A stretch of DNA of 64,000 nt, taken from JAGTVG01 sp964543195. Its GTDB lineage: Bacteria > Bacteroidota > Bacteroidia > Cytophagales > Cyclobacteriaceae. The DNA lies in assembly GCA_964543195.1 (NCBI GenBank), contig CAZIXF010000002.1, positions 1-64,000 of the forward strand, read 5' to 3'. Shown here piece by piece: positions 43,443-52,592 of this stretch. The position numbers were made by a program, and so were the translations under genes. Numbering within the stretch: the first letter of the stretch is position 1; every line of letters starts with the position of its first letter. Under the pieces are notes generated by a model that was not told where the DNA came from, did no database searches, and was given only the letters and a program-made list of their open reading frames with translations.

Positions 43443-44961
43443 ATCATCCGCAATTTTATTCATAATCATCCTGCTGGGATTTTCATGCAGGAATCAGTCT
43501 CAGGAACCGGCTCAACCCAATATTGTATTGATCCTGGCCGATGATCTGGGATATGGTGAGCTGGGTTGCTATGGGCAAGAGATCATTGAAACCCCGAATA
43601 TCGATCAGCTAGCCAGTGAAGGAATGCGGTTTACACAGTTTTATTCAGGAGCACCGGTTTGTGCTCCAGCTCGCTGTGTAATACTTACCGGCAAACATTC
43701 GGGACATGCTTTCATCCGGGGTAATCATGAATGGGGAGAACGGGGTGATGTCTGGGATTTTGCCAAAGCTGTGCAGGATCCCGGATTGGAAGGGCAGTTT
43801 CCTTTACCGGACAGCATAATTACCGTGGCAGAGATCTTTAAAAAGCAGGGCTATCGTACAGCCTGTGTCGGGAAATGGGGTCTGGGCGCGCCTTTTACGG
43901 AGGGTACAGCGGGCAACCAGGGTTTTGATTTCTTCTTTGGTTATAACTGCCAGCGGCAGGCCCATACCTATTATCCCAGGCATCTCTGGAAAAATGATGA
44001 GAAGGTGTGGCTCGATAATAAGCTCGTGGTGCCGGGGACCAGGCTCAATGAGGGAGCCGATCCGGATGATCCGGCAAGCTATGATCAATATAATCTATCA
44101 CAGTATGCTCCTGAGCTTATGCTCGAGGAAACCCTGGGGTTTCTGGAAAATAATCAGGATGATCCCTTTTTCCTTTATTTTGCCACGCCGATACCACATG
44201 TGCCATTGCAGGCACCTGAGAAATTTGTTGAAAAATACAGGAACAAGATCGGCCCCGAAGAACCCTATCTGGGTGATCAGGGATATTTCCCGAACCGTAC
44301 TCCCAGGGCCACTTATGCCGCAATGGTCGATTACCTTGATTTCCAGGTAGGCGAGATCGTGGAAAAAATAAAAGAGCTGGGAAAGTATGAAAATACCATA
44401 TTTCTGTTTACCAGTGATAACGGGCCCACCTTTGCCGGAGGCGCCGATTCCAATTATTTCAACAGTGCCGGTCCTTTCAAGGAGGAGCGCGGATGGATAA
44501 AGGGTTCTCTCCATGAAGGAGGTATCCGGGTGCCGTTGATCGTCAGCTGGCCCGGCAAAATTGAACCCCGTACGGTATCCGAACATGTCAGTGTATTTTA
44601 TGATATGATGCCCACTTTCCTCGAGCTGACAGGCATCAAGGAGTCCTATCCCAATGACGGGATCAGTTTTTTACCGGAATTGATGGGAAGAACCGATCAG
44701 GAGAATCATGATTTTCTTTACTGGGAATTTCCGGCATATGGCGGCCAACAGGCGGTGAGGATGGGTAAATGGAAGGGTTTGAGGGAAAATATCCGGGAGG
44801 GGAATCTGGAGATCCAGTTGTTCGACCTTGAAAATGATATACAGGAGCTTCATAATATAGCGGATGAATATCCGGATGTGGCGGACAGGATCAGGGAGAT
44901 CATGGAAACCGGGCATATTACTCCGGCTGTAGAACGGTTCAGGATGGAAGCATTGGATTGA
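43420..44961 (+). CDS. Sulfatase lipoprotein (arylsulfatase-type)
   Basis: 513 aa. Leader ends LLGFSC, a lipobox. The sulfatase N-terminus is intact: PNIVLILADDLGYGELGCYG with metal Asp41/Asp42, and CAPARCVILTG with Cys81, the residue converted to formylglycine (C-x-P-x-R type I). The C-terminus carries GSLHEGGIRVPLIVSWPG. It needs an anaerobic or FGE-type maturase, not seen in the window. It overlaps the GH9 gene, so the two are translationally coupled and likely work on a sulfated polysaccharide. Start Met1 or Met3. Confidence 0.92.
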   Translation: MTMPVIIRSSAILFIIILLGFSCRNQSQEPAQPNIVLILADDLGYGELGCYGQEIIETPNIDQLASEGMRFTQFYSGAPVCAPARCVILTGKHSGHAFIRGNHEWGERGDVWDFAKAVQDPGLEGQFPLPDSIITVAEIFKKQGYRTACVGKWGLGAPFTEGTAGNQGFDFFFGYNCQRQAHTYYPRHLWKNDEKVWLDNKLVVPGTRLNEGADPDDPASYDQYNLSQYAPELMLEETLGFLENNQDDPFFLYFATPIPHVPLQAPEKFVEKYRNKIGPEEPYLGDQGYFPNRTPRATYAAMVDYLDFQVGEIVEKIKELGKYENTIFLFTSDNGPTFAGGADSNYFNSAGPFKEERGWIKGSLHEGGIRVPLIVSWPGKIEPRTVSEHVSVFYDMMPTFLELTGIKESYPNDGISFLPELMGRTDQENHDFLYWEFPAYGGQQAVRMGKWKGLRENIREGNLEIQLFDLENDIQELHNIADEYPDVADRIREIMETGHITPAVERFRMEALD

Positions 44962-45120
44962 CGCGTAATTAGGGAATTAGGGTTGCCGGGGGTATCCGAA
45001 CGGGCAGGTTGTATTTATCCTTATCCTTATTTTAAACCGTTGATATAAAAACGGCTTGCCGGTGTAACCTATTATACCAATTTTGCATCATATCCCATAA
45101 AGAGCTCAAATAATTGGCCT

Positions 45121-47529
45121 ATGTTACGTAACTATTTTCTTGTTGCTGTCCGCAATATCCTGAAGCGGAAGTTTTATTCTTTTATCAATATCGCGGGGCT
45201 TACCATTGGCGTGGCCGCTACCCTGTTCATCATTCTCTATATTATGGATGAACTGAGTTACGACCGGTTTCATGCCAGGATCGACCATATGTACAGGGTG
45301 GAATTACATGGAAAACTGGCTGGTCAGGAGATATATGCTGCCAATACACCCCCTCCACTGGCACAGGCCATGGTGAATGAAGTTCCGGGAGTAGAAAGTG
45401 CCCTTCGATTGTGGGAATGGAATGATGTGGTGATCCGTTATGAAGATAAGGTATTTACGGATGATCTGATATTTCATACCGATTCCAATTTTTTTAAATT
45501 CTTTTCCTTTAAACTGATTGAAGGCGATCCCGGGACAGCCCTTAAGGAACCCAATTCCATGGTTCTAACCGAAAGTATGGCTGAAAAATTTTTTGGGGAC
45601 GAAGAAAAGCTTGGCAAAATACTGACCTTCAGTAACGATAACACAGCCATGAAAATTACCGGTATTACGGAGGATCCACCCCATAATTCTCATTTTAAAT
45701 ATAATTACCTGGTATCGTTCAACTCCAATGATTTCGGGCGATCGGACCAATGGTTAAGCAATAGTTTACATACCTATTTCGTGACCAATGAAAATACAGA
45801 AATAGGGGAGGTGGAACGCATTCTGAATGAGGAGATCATACCCAAGTATGTAGGTCCGCAGCTCCAGCAGTTTCTTGGCATTACCATCGAGCAATTCCTG
45901 GATCAGGAAGGGGCTTATGGTTATTTTATCGATCCCGTGAAAGACATTCACCTGCATTCCATGGTTGATTACGAACTGGAGCCACCGGGAGACATCAAAT
46001 ACATTTATATTTTCTCTGCCATAGGCTTGTTTATCCTGCTCATCGCATCCATTAATTTCATGAACTTGTCTACTGCCAAATCGGCCGGACGGGCCAGGGA
46101 AGTGGGGATGCGGAAGACGTTTGGTTCGTTGAAGCGGCAATTAATCGGTCAATTCCTGGTAGAGTCATTGATTTACAGTTTTCTGGCAGTGGTTTTTGCC
46201 ATCTTGTTGGTGATCCTATTTCTTCCTCAATTCAACCAGCTGGCCGGTAAGTCGCTCGAATTGTCCGTGTTGTTAAAACCTGAAATTATCTCAGGAATAA
46301 TCGGGTTGATCCTGGTCGTCGGGCTGTTATCCGGAAGTTATCCTGCCTTTTATCTAACCAATTTCAGGATCACCGAGGTCCTGAAAGGGAGTGCTTCCAA
46401 AGGAACAAAAAGCGGCAGGGTCAGGGGGTTGCTGGTGATCCTTCAGTTTTCCATTTCCATCCTTCTGATCATATGTACTATACTGGTGTATAACCAGATT
46501 CAGTACACACAAAACAAGAATTTGGGATTCAATAAACATAAAGTGCTGGTTATTTCCAATGTCAATCGACTGGAATCGAACAGGCAGGCTTTCAAAGATG
46601 CCTTGATGCAGGAATCGATGATCGAAGCAGCCAGTTACAGTAATCATGTGATTCCCGGGGTGAACAACACCACCATTTTCAGGAAACCGGGTCTGGACGA
46701 AGATCATATCATCGGTGTGTATTTCGCGGATCATGACCACCTGGAGGTTATGGGTTACGAACTGGCAGAAGGAAGGGATTTTTCCAGGGATTTTCCCTCG
46801 GACTCAACAGCTATGCTTGTTAATCAGGCAGTGGTTGAAGAAATGGGTTGGGAAGAACCCGTTGGAGAAAAACTTATTTCGTTTAATGATAATGAACCTC
46901 TCGAACTGAGGGTGATCGGTGTGGTGAAAGACTTTAATTTTGAATCCCTGCGGTCCAAGGTCCGGCCGCTGTTGATCCGTTTTGGCAATTGGGGGAATGT
47001 AATGTCAGTCAGGTATAATACAGACAATCCACGTGAGGTGGTGCCTCTGATCGAGAGTAAATGGAAGGAAGTGGCTCCCAACGAACCTTTTGAGTTTACT
47101 TTCCTTGATGAAACGTTTAATTCATTATATGAATCCGAACAGCGAATGGGCGTGCTGTTCAGCATATTTACGGTGCTGGCCATATTGATCGCCTGTCTGG
47201 GATTGTTCGGGCTTGCCGCCTATACGGCCGAACAGCGTACCAAAGAGATCGGTATCCGGAAGGCCATGGGCGCTTCAGGCTTTTCCATCGCCCGCCTGAT
47301 GTCGATGGAATTTGTCAAGTTTATCGGTATTGCTTTTCTCATCGCGGTTGTACCTGCCTACCTTGTCATCAATGACTGGCTAAAGAATTTTGCTTACCGA
47401 ACAGATATAAATCTCTGGATTTTCATACTTAGTGGTCTCGCCGCTTTGACCGTAGCTTTGCTGACGGTCAGTTACCAGTCGGTCAGGGCTGCCCGGATCA
47501 ATCCGGCCACTACGTTGAGGTATGAGTAG
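45121..47529 (+). CDS. MacB/FtsX-type ABC transporter permease
   Basis: 802 aa. N-terminal membrane helix (SFINIAGLTIGVAATLFIIL), a periplasmic MacB_PCD domain, three helices around residues 295-430, a second periplasmic domain and a final FtsX core (ILIACLGLFGLAAYTAEQRT and KEIGIRKAMGAS). This double-FtsX layout is typical of Bacteroidota permeases that work with an ABC ATPase, which is not adjacent here. Likely exports lipoproteins, peptides or antimicrobials, or passes a mechanical signal. Stand-alone gene. Confidence 0.9.
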   Translation: MLRNYFLVAVRNILKRKFYSFINIAGLTIGVAATLFIILYIMDELSYDRFHARIDHMYRVELHGKLAGQEIYAANTPPPLAQAMVNEVPGVESALRLWEWNDVVIRYEDKVFTDDLIFHTDSNFFKFFSFKLIEGDPGTALKEPNSMVLTESMAEKFFGDEEKLGKILTFSNDNTAMKITGITEDPPHNSHFKYNYLVSFNSNDFGRSDQWLSNSLHTYFVTNENTEIGEVERILNEEIIPKYVGPQLQQFLGITIEQFLDQEGAYGYFIDPVKDIHLHSMVDYELEPPGDIKYIYIFSAIGLFILLIASINFMNLSTAKSAGRAREVGMRKTFGSLKRQLIGQFLVESLIYSFLAVVFAILLVILFLPQFNQLAGKSLELSVLLKPEIISGIIGLILVVGLLSGSYPAFYLTNFRITEVLKGSASKGTKSGRVRGLLVILQFSISILLIICTILVYNQIQYTQNKNLGFNKHKVLVISNVNRLESNRQAFKDALMQESMIEAASYSNHVIPGVNNTTIFRKPGLDEDHIIGVYFADHDHLEVMGYELAEGRDFSRDFPSDSTAMLVNQAVVEEMGWEEPVGEKLISFNDNEPLELRVIGVVKDFNFESLRSKVRPLLIRFGNWGNVMSVRYNTDNPREVVPLIESKWKEVAPNEPFEFTFLDETFNSLYESEQRMGVLFSIFTVLAILIACLGLFGLAAYTAEQRTKEIGIRKAMGASGFSIARLMSMEFVKFIGIAFLIAVVPAYLVINDWLKNFAYRTDINLWIFILSGLAALTVALLTVSYQSVRAARINPATTLRYE

Positions 47530-47535
47530 AGGGGA

Positions 47536-47625
47536 TGGGGAGGTGTGGAGGTGTGGAGGTGTGGAGTTGTGGAGGTGTGGAGTTGTGGAGATGGGGAGTT
47601 GTGGAGTTGTGGAGTTGTGGAGATG
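47536..47625. repeat. GTGGAG minisatellite
   Basis: About 90 bases of ggtgtggag / gttgtggag units between the permease stop and the S9 peptidase. An open frame through it would add 48 unlikely residues to the peptidase. Confidence 0.75.
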
Positions 47626-47688
47626 TGTTTATTCGGGGTTTACTATTTTTTTTATAATTTGCAACGCCAATTAAACCTGTTAAATATC

Positions 47689-49611
47689 ATGAAAAAGTTT
47701 CTTTTGTTTATACTGTCGGTTATTTTCCTGGCCTGTCAGCCCCAGGATACAGAACAACCTGCCCGGGAAATTCAACGATACACCATTGAACAATTTTATC
47801 AGAACGAGAATATTTTCGCGGACGGTTTTTCCCCGGACGAATCCATGATCCTTGCCACCAGTAACCGTACCGGGATATACAACGCTTTTGCGTTGCCTGT
47901 AGACGGCAACGAGGCGATCCAGCTTACCGATTCGGAAAATGAATCCATATTTGCCATATCCTTTTTTCCTGAAGATGATCGTATACTTTATTCCAGCGAC
48001 AGCGGTGGAAATGAGATCAACCATATTTACCTGGTGGACCAGGATGGATCAACGCAGGACCTTACACCCTGGTCCGGTAAAAAATCCCGGTTTTTCACCT
48101 GGGCCAGAGATGGCAAAAGCTTCTTTTTCACTACCAATAAGAGGGATGAACGGTATTTCGATTTCTATGAAATGGATATAAGCACGTTTGAACCCCGGAT
48201 GATCTTTGAGAATACCGAAGGACTGGACGTGGTATCGCTATCCAAAGACAAAAAATACCTGGCCCTGATCAAATCCATTACCACCAGTAACAATGAGATG
48301 TACCTGTATAACGTGGAGACCACAGAAATGAAACACATTTCTCCTCATGAAGGGGAAGTGAATCACAATCCTCAGTTTTTCGATCTGATCAATGAAAACC
48401 TGTATTATTTAACAGATGAAGGAAGTGAGTTTGCTTACTTAATGAAGTACCATATTGAAAGCGGGGAAAGGGAAAAAGTGTATGAATCCGACTGGGATAT
48501 CTGGTATGTCTATAACTCCTGGAATGAAAAATACAGGGTGTATGGTATCAATGAAGATGCCCAGACCAGTATCAGGATTGTAAAACTGGAGGATGGATCC
48601 GAGGTTCAGTTCCCGGATTTTGAGGGGGGCAGCATTTCGTCCGTCAGTATATCACGTAGTGAGAAACTGATGCGATTTACGCTGAGCAGCTCCAAAGCGC
48701 CTTCCAACATCTATGTATATAACTTTGAGACAGGTGAATACAAAAAACTGACCGATACGCTCAATCCTGAAATCGACCCGGAAGATCTCGTAGCCGGAGA
48801 GGTGATCCGGTATGAATCCTTTGACGGACTGGAGATCCCGGCCATCTATTATAAACCTCATACAGCATCGGAAGAGAACCCGGTGCCGGCTCTGGTATGG
48901 GTACACGGAGGTCCCGGAGGACAATCGAGGTTGTCATATTTTGCACTGATCCAATACCTTGTCAATCATGGTTATGCCATTCTGGCTGTTAATAACCGGG
49001 GCAGTTCGGGTTACGGCAAAACATTTTATAAAATGGATGACCGGCGACACGGCGATGTGGATCTTAAGGATTGTGTGGAAGCAAAGGATTTCCTGGCAGG
49101 GACCAATGTAATCGATAACACCAAGAGAGGGATCATAGGGGGCTCGTACGGGGGGTATATGGTCATGGCAGCCCTTACCTTTCAGCCGGAGGCTTTTGAT
49201 GTGGGTGTCAATATATTCGGGGTAACCAACTGGCTGAGAACTCTCCGGTCCATCCCACCATGGTGGGAATCGTTCAAGGAAGCGTTATATACCGAAATGG
49301 GGAATCCTGAAACGGCCGATTCAGTGCGATTGTATGAGATCTCCCCGCTTTTCCACGCTGAAAACGTTACCAAACCCCTGATGGTGATGCAGGGCGCCAA
49401 CGATCCACGGGTACTCCAGGTGGAGTCCGACGAGATAGTGGAGGCCGTGCGGGCCAATAGCGTACCGGTGGAATATGTTCTCTTTGAAGATGAAGGTCAT
49501 GGGTTTGTGAAAAAGGAAAACGAGATCGAAGGATATCGAAAGATCAGGCTGTTCCTGGATAAATACCTCAAAGGGGAAGAGGACGTGGACCTGCAGGCCG
49601 TTAGTGAATAA
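47689..49611 (+). CDS. S9-family prolyl oligopeptidase lipoprotein
   Basis: 640 aa from the ATG at 47689; MKKFLLFILSVIFLAC is a lipobox leader. Residues about 30-380 form a WD40-like propeller (TDSENESIFAISFF, LTPWSGKKSRFFTWARDG). The alpha/beta hydrolase follows with Ser486 in GGSYGGY, Asp572 in QGANDPR and His604 in DEGHGFV. It cleaves short peptides, often after proline or Ala, in the periplasm. Stand-alone gene. Confidence 0.92.
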   Translation: MKKFLLFILSVIFLACQPQDTEQPAREIQRYTIEQFYQNENIFADGFSPDESMILATSNRTGIYNAFALPVDGNEAIQLTDSENESIFAISFFPEDDRILYSSDSGGNEINHIYLVDQDGSTQDLTPWSGKKSRFFTWARDGKSFFFTTNKRDERYFDFYEMDISTFEPRMIFENTEGLDVVSLSKDKKYLALIKSITTSNNEMYLYNVETTEMKHISPHEGEVNHNPQFFDLINENLYYLTDEGSEFAYLMKYHIESGEREKVYESDWDIWYVYNSWNEKYRVYGINEDAQTSIRIVKLEDGSEVQFPDFEGGSISSVSISRSEKLMRFTLSSSKAPSNIYVYNFETGEYKKLTDTLNPEIDPEDLVAGEVIRYESFDGLEIPAIYYKPHTASEENPVPALVWVHGGPGGQSRLSYFALIQYLVNHGYAILAVNNRGSSGYGKTFYKMDDRRHGDVDLKDCVEAKDFLAGTNVIDNTKRGIIGGSYGGYMVMAALTFQPEAFDVGVNIFGVTNWLRTLRSIPPWWESFKEALYTEMGNPETADSVRLYEISPLFHAENVTKPLMVMQGANDPRVLQVESDEIVEAVRANSVPVEYVLFEDEGHGFVKKENEIEGYRKIRLFLDKYLKGEEDVDLQAVSE

Positions 49612-49782
49612 GAAGAAAGAACCCGGTAATTCTTCATCCTGCAAGGGAAGAATAATTTCCGGCATATATCATTAAGCAGAATTACCTGTCGGACTGGAAG
49701 ATCAGATGGGACAAGTATGGTTGAGCCGGTTTTCTTTTACTGATATTTTGATCTTTTTCAATTAACATCTAAATTTCCGGAG
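49612..49782. other. Intergenic, no supported gene
   Basis: Only a weak hairpin around aattcttc/gaagaata at about 49630-49656. The remainder shows nothing gene-like before the nine-base tandem repeat. Confidence 0.4.
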
Positions 49783-49855
49783 GCAACGGAAACACCGGAG
49801 GCAACGGAAACACCGGAAACACCGGAAACACCGGAAGCACCGGAAGCAACGGGAA
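49783..49855. repeat. 9-bp minisatellite (ggaaacacc type)
   Basis: Units ggaggcaac, ggaaacacc and ggaagcacc repeat head to tail about eight times. It lies about 60 bp before the GHL6-type gene; no clear promoter is seen within it. Confidence 0.8.
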
Positions 49856-49918
49856 TTGAATATATAATGGTCTTTTTTTAACGGGACACGCCCCCATTTT
49901 TTAAATGAATTTACGATC

Positions 49919-52030
49919 ATGAATAGCTCACTTTATACCCTGCGGTTTTGTTTGATGACCGCCATTTTATCTCTATCGACAATAATGGGCCTTAACGGTC
50001 AATCATCCGTGGAAAACCGGACCTGGTATCATGATACCTACCGGAAACTCTTTTTTGATTATCATACCTATCAGGCAGCCCGGGATGTCGCGGCCCGGTT
50101 CGATGCCGGCCGGTGGGCCGAACAACTGGAAGATGCTCATGTTCAGGCGGTTTCCATTCATGCCCTATGTTTCCGGGGATGGAGATATTACCGGGAAGGA
50201 ACCCATGGCTATGTCCATCCCAAATTACCTGAAGATCTCGATATGATCGAAGAGCAGATCAGGGCCTGCCATGAAAAGGATATCAAGGTAATTGCCTATT
50301 TTAACGTCCGGGGTGGGGAGGCGGCCACCCAATATCACCCGGAATGGTTGATGAGGCAGGAATCCGGTGATACCGTTAAACATACGGTATCCCTGTTCAG
50401 TCCCTATTTTGACCAGATGCTGTTGCCTGTTCTCGAGGAATTTTCGTCCAATTATGATGTGGACGGGTTGTTTTTTGATTTTTTATATGTCTCGGAACCG
50501 GATGATGTACATGCCAAACAAAAATTTGTCAGAGATACGGGTAATAAATATCCAAAAAGCAAAAAGGATCCCGTTTGGGAAACTTATATTGAATGGCTGC
50601 TTTCCGAGGGGAAAAGGCTTAGAAAGGAAGCTATCGATGCCGTGCATCGTGGTGATCCTGATATTCTTGTCAGTATAAACTGGTCCTATACTTTCCGGCA
50701 GCCTGAGATACCTCCGGATGATCTCGGATTTTTGTCGCTCGATATTCTGCCTTATGATCAGGTTTCCGAGGCCAGCTTTATAGCGAAAAACTGGGCCACA
50801 TTGGATAAACCCTTTGACACCATGAACTCTGCATTTCTTGCCTGGTGGGGTGACTGGGGAGTGAAACCGGCGGAAACCATGAAGCAGGAATGCGCGGCAG
50901 TGATGGCAAACGGGGGAAGGACCTGGATCGGCTACCAGATCCGGCCTGAATTTTTCGTTGAAGACGCCCTGATGGAGGAATACCGAAAGACTTTTGAGTT
51001 TGTGAAAGAAAGGGAGGAGATCTGTAAGGATGCGGAAACAGTTCCCTATATCGCCATTTTGAATTCATCTGCCGCCCATTTTACCGGTGATCCAACCCTG
51101 TTTATCGAAGATACCGGTTTGAGAGCCCTGTATAGAATGTTACTCGAGAACGGGATCCAATTTAATATTCTGGATGAAAAAACCCTATTAAAGTCATTGA
51201 AATCTTATGAACTTGTTATCCTCCCCGGTCAGCGGTATATCGGCAAAGAACTTGCCGATGCCCTGCGGGAATTCGTGCATAACGGGAAAAGTGTGATCGC
51301 AACGGGCTTTACAGGGACTCAGGATCCGTCATTTGAAAATACTGCCTCATTCGTGCTTGGTGATCTTTTCGGTATTGAGTACAAGGGAGAATATGAGTTT
51401 GATCACTCCTATATAAAGATCCTTGACTCGCAACTGAAAAAAGAAGTGCTGGATATGCCTCAACAGGCATTCGGTCCCTGTGTTCTTGTAGAAAATACTA
51501 CGGCCACTGTACTTGGCGAACTCTGGGATGTATTGTTAATGGAGGACGGCCGGTTTATCCATGGTTCTTCACCACAGGACAAATATACAGGGTATCCGGC
51601 AATAACCATTAACGACTATGGGAGTGGGAAAGCAGCCTATTTAAGCCACGATATTTTTTATGCCTATGCCCATCGAAATCAATGGAACCTGAAAAACATG
51701 TTCATCAATTTGATCGACATGGTTATCCCTGAAAAGATCATTGAGGCGGATGTGCCTTCCACGGTGGAAGTGGTCTTGATGAAAAAAGGTGAGCAGAAAC
51801 AGGTTCATCTTGTCAATCATTACCGGGATAAAAGACCAGGTCATGCCCATTCCCTTGTCGAACATGTGCTCCCCGTGACCGATCTGGAGATCAAGTTGTT
51901 ACATCCTGAAAATCCACGGTCAGTCAGGGTAATGCCGGAAAACAGGAAATTGGACCATCAATACAGGAATGGAAAGGTTATTTTCACCGTACCAAAACTG
52001 CAGATTTATTCGATTGTGGTCGTTGAATGA
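49919..52030 (+). CDS. Secreted GHL6-type glycoside hydrolase-like protein
   Basis: 703 aa with a signal peptide (first ~29 residues, ending GLNGQSS). Residues about 40-390 form a TIM-barrel like hypothetical glycosyl hydrolase 6: WAEQLEDAHVQAVSIHAL, KDIKVIAYFNVRGGEAATQY and VDGLFFDFLY, the last giving an acidic catalytic residue position. About 400-600 is a beta-galactosidase trimerisation-like domain (LVILPGQRYIGKELADALRE). Substrate unknown. Downstream is a very small membrane protein gene. Confidence 0.78.
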   Translation: MNSSLYTLRFCLMTAILSLSTIMGLNGQSSVENRTWYHDTYRKLFFDYHTYQAARDVAARFDAGRWAEQLEDAHVQAVSIHALCFRGWRYYREGTHGYVHPKLPEDLDMIEEQIRACHEKDIKVIAYFNVRGGEAATQYHPEWLMRQESGDTVKHTVSLFSPYFDQMLLPVLEEFSSNYDVDGLFFDFLYVSEPDDVHAKQKFVRDTGNKYPKSKKDPVWETYIEWLLSEGKRLRKEAIDAVHRGDPDILVSINWSYTFRQPEIPPDDLGFLSLDILPYDQVSEASFIAKNWATLDKPFDTMNSAFLAWWGDWGVKPAETMKQECAAVMANGGRTWIGYQIRPEFFVEDALMEEYRKTFEFVKEREEICKDAETVPYIAILNSSAAHFTGDPTLFIEDTGLRALYRMLLENGIQFNILDEKTLLKSLKSYELVILPGQRYIGKELADALREFVHNGKSVIATGFTGTQDPSFENTASFVLGDLFGIEYKGEYEFDHSYIKILDSQLKKEVLDMPQQAFGPCVLVENTTATVLGELWDVLLMEDGRFIHGSSPQDKYTGYPAITINDYGSGKAAYLSHDIFYAYAHRNQWNLKNMFINLIDMVIPEKIIEADVPSTVEVVLMKKGEQKQVHLVNHYRDKRPGHAHSLVEHVLPVTDLEIKLLHPENPRSVRVMPENRKLDHQYRNGKVIFTVPKLQIYSIVVVE

Positions 52031-52082
52031 AGGAGAACAGAATTCAAATTATTATACCTAAAAAATTTTAACAAGTTATAAA

Positions 52083-52262
52083 ATGAGCAGAAATTATCAA
52101 TGTCCTCAATCAGGTGCCGTTTACGGGTTCGGTTTTATCGGAGCCGCTATCTATTTCATATCCAACGCTGCCGGTTTCTGGATGGGCGTTCTGGGTTTCC
52201 TGAAAGCGATTGTATGGCCCGCCTTCCTGGTGTATGAAGCTTTTAAGTATCTTGCCGGTTAA
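52083..52262 (+). CDS. Small membrane protein, 59 aa
   Basis: ATG at 52083, stop TAA at 52260-52262. The protein starts MSRNYQCPQSGAVYGFGFIG and contains two hydrophobic stretches (GFGFIGAAIYFISNAAGFW, VLGFLKAIVWPAFLVYEAFK). I recognise this pattern from a widespread family of tiny bacterial proteins of unknown function. It follows the GHL6 gene by 52 bp, possibly as an independent gene. The region after it to 52592 holds only repeats. Confidence 0.75.
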   Translation: MSRNYQCPQSGAVYGFGFIGAAIYFISNAAGFWMGVLGFLKAIVWPAFLVYEAFKYLAG

Positions 52263-52375
52263 GTATAGAACCTGGTATTTGTAATTTTGGGCGGAACTAA
52301 GTTTCTCTAACCGCTTTCTGATATCCGATCTTGTTACAGGATCCTGTAACCGGACACTGCCACCTGACCCGGCCA

Positions 52376-52553
52376 CCGGATCACATAATCAGATCAAACC
52401 ACCGGATCAAACCACCGGATCAAATCACCCTGTCAAACTAACCGATAAAACCACCCGATAAAACCTTCCGGTCAAATCATCCGGATCAAACCACCCGGTG
52501 AAACCACCTGGTCATATCACCCGGTCAAACCCCCGATCCACTAAACGGATCAC
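52376..52553. repeat. Degenerate 13-15-bp tandem repeat (ccggatcaaacca type)
   Basis: About twelve diverged units such as accggatcaaacc, acccggtgaaacc and acccgataaaacc between the small membrane protein and the helicase gene end. No coding frame is credible through it. Confidence 0.75.
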
Positions 52554-52592
52554 TTTCCGTGATGAAAACAGGGATTGATGACGAAAAAGTTT

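Noticed and set aside
42774..43469. Minus-strand frame of 231 codons
   Set aside because: Antisense shadow of the GH9 gene.
47545..47688. Upstream extension of the S9 peptidase through the GTGGAG repeat
   Set aside because: Gives a repetitive Trp/Cys/Gly-rich tail before a clear lipoprotein leader at 47689.
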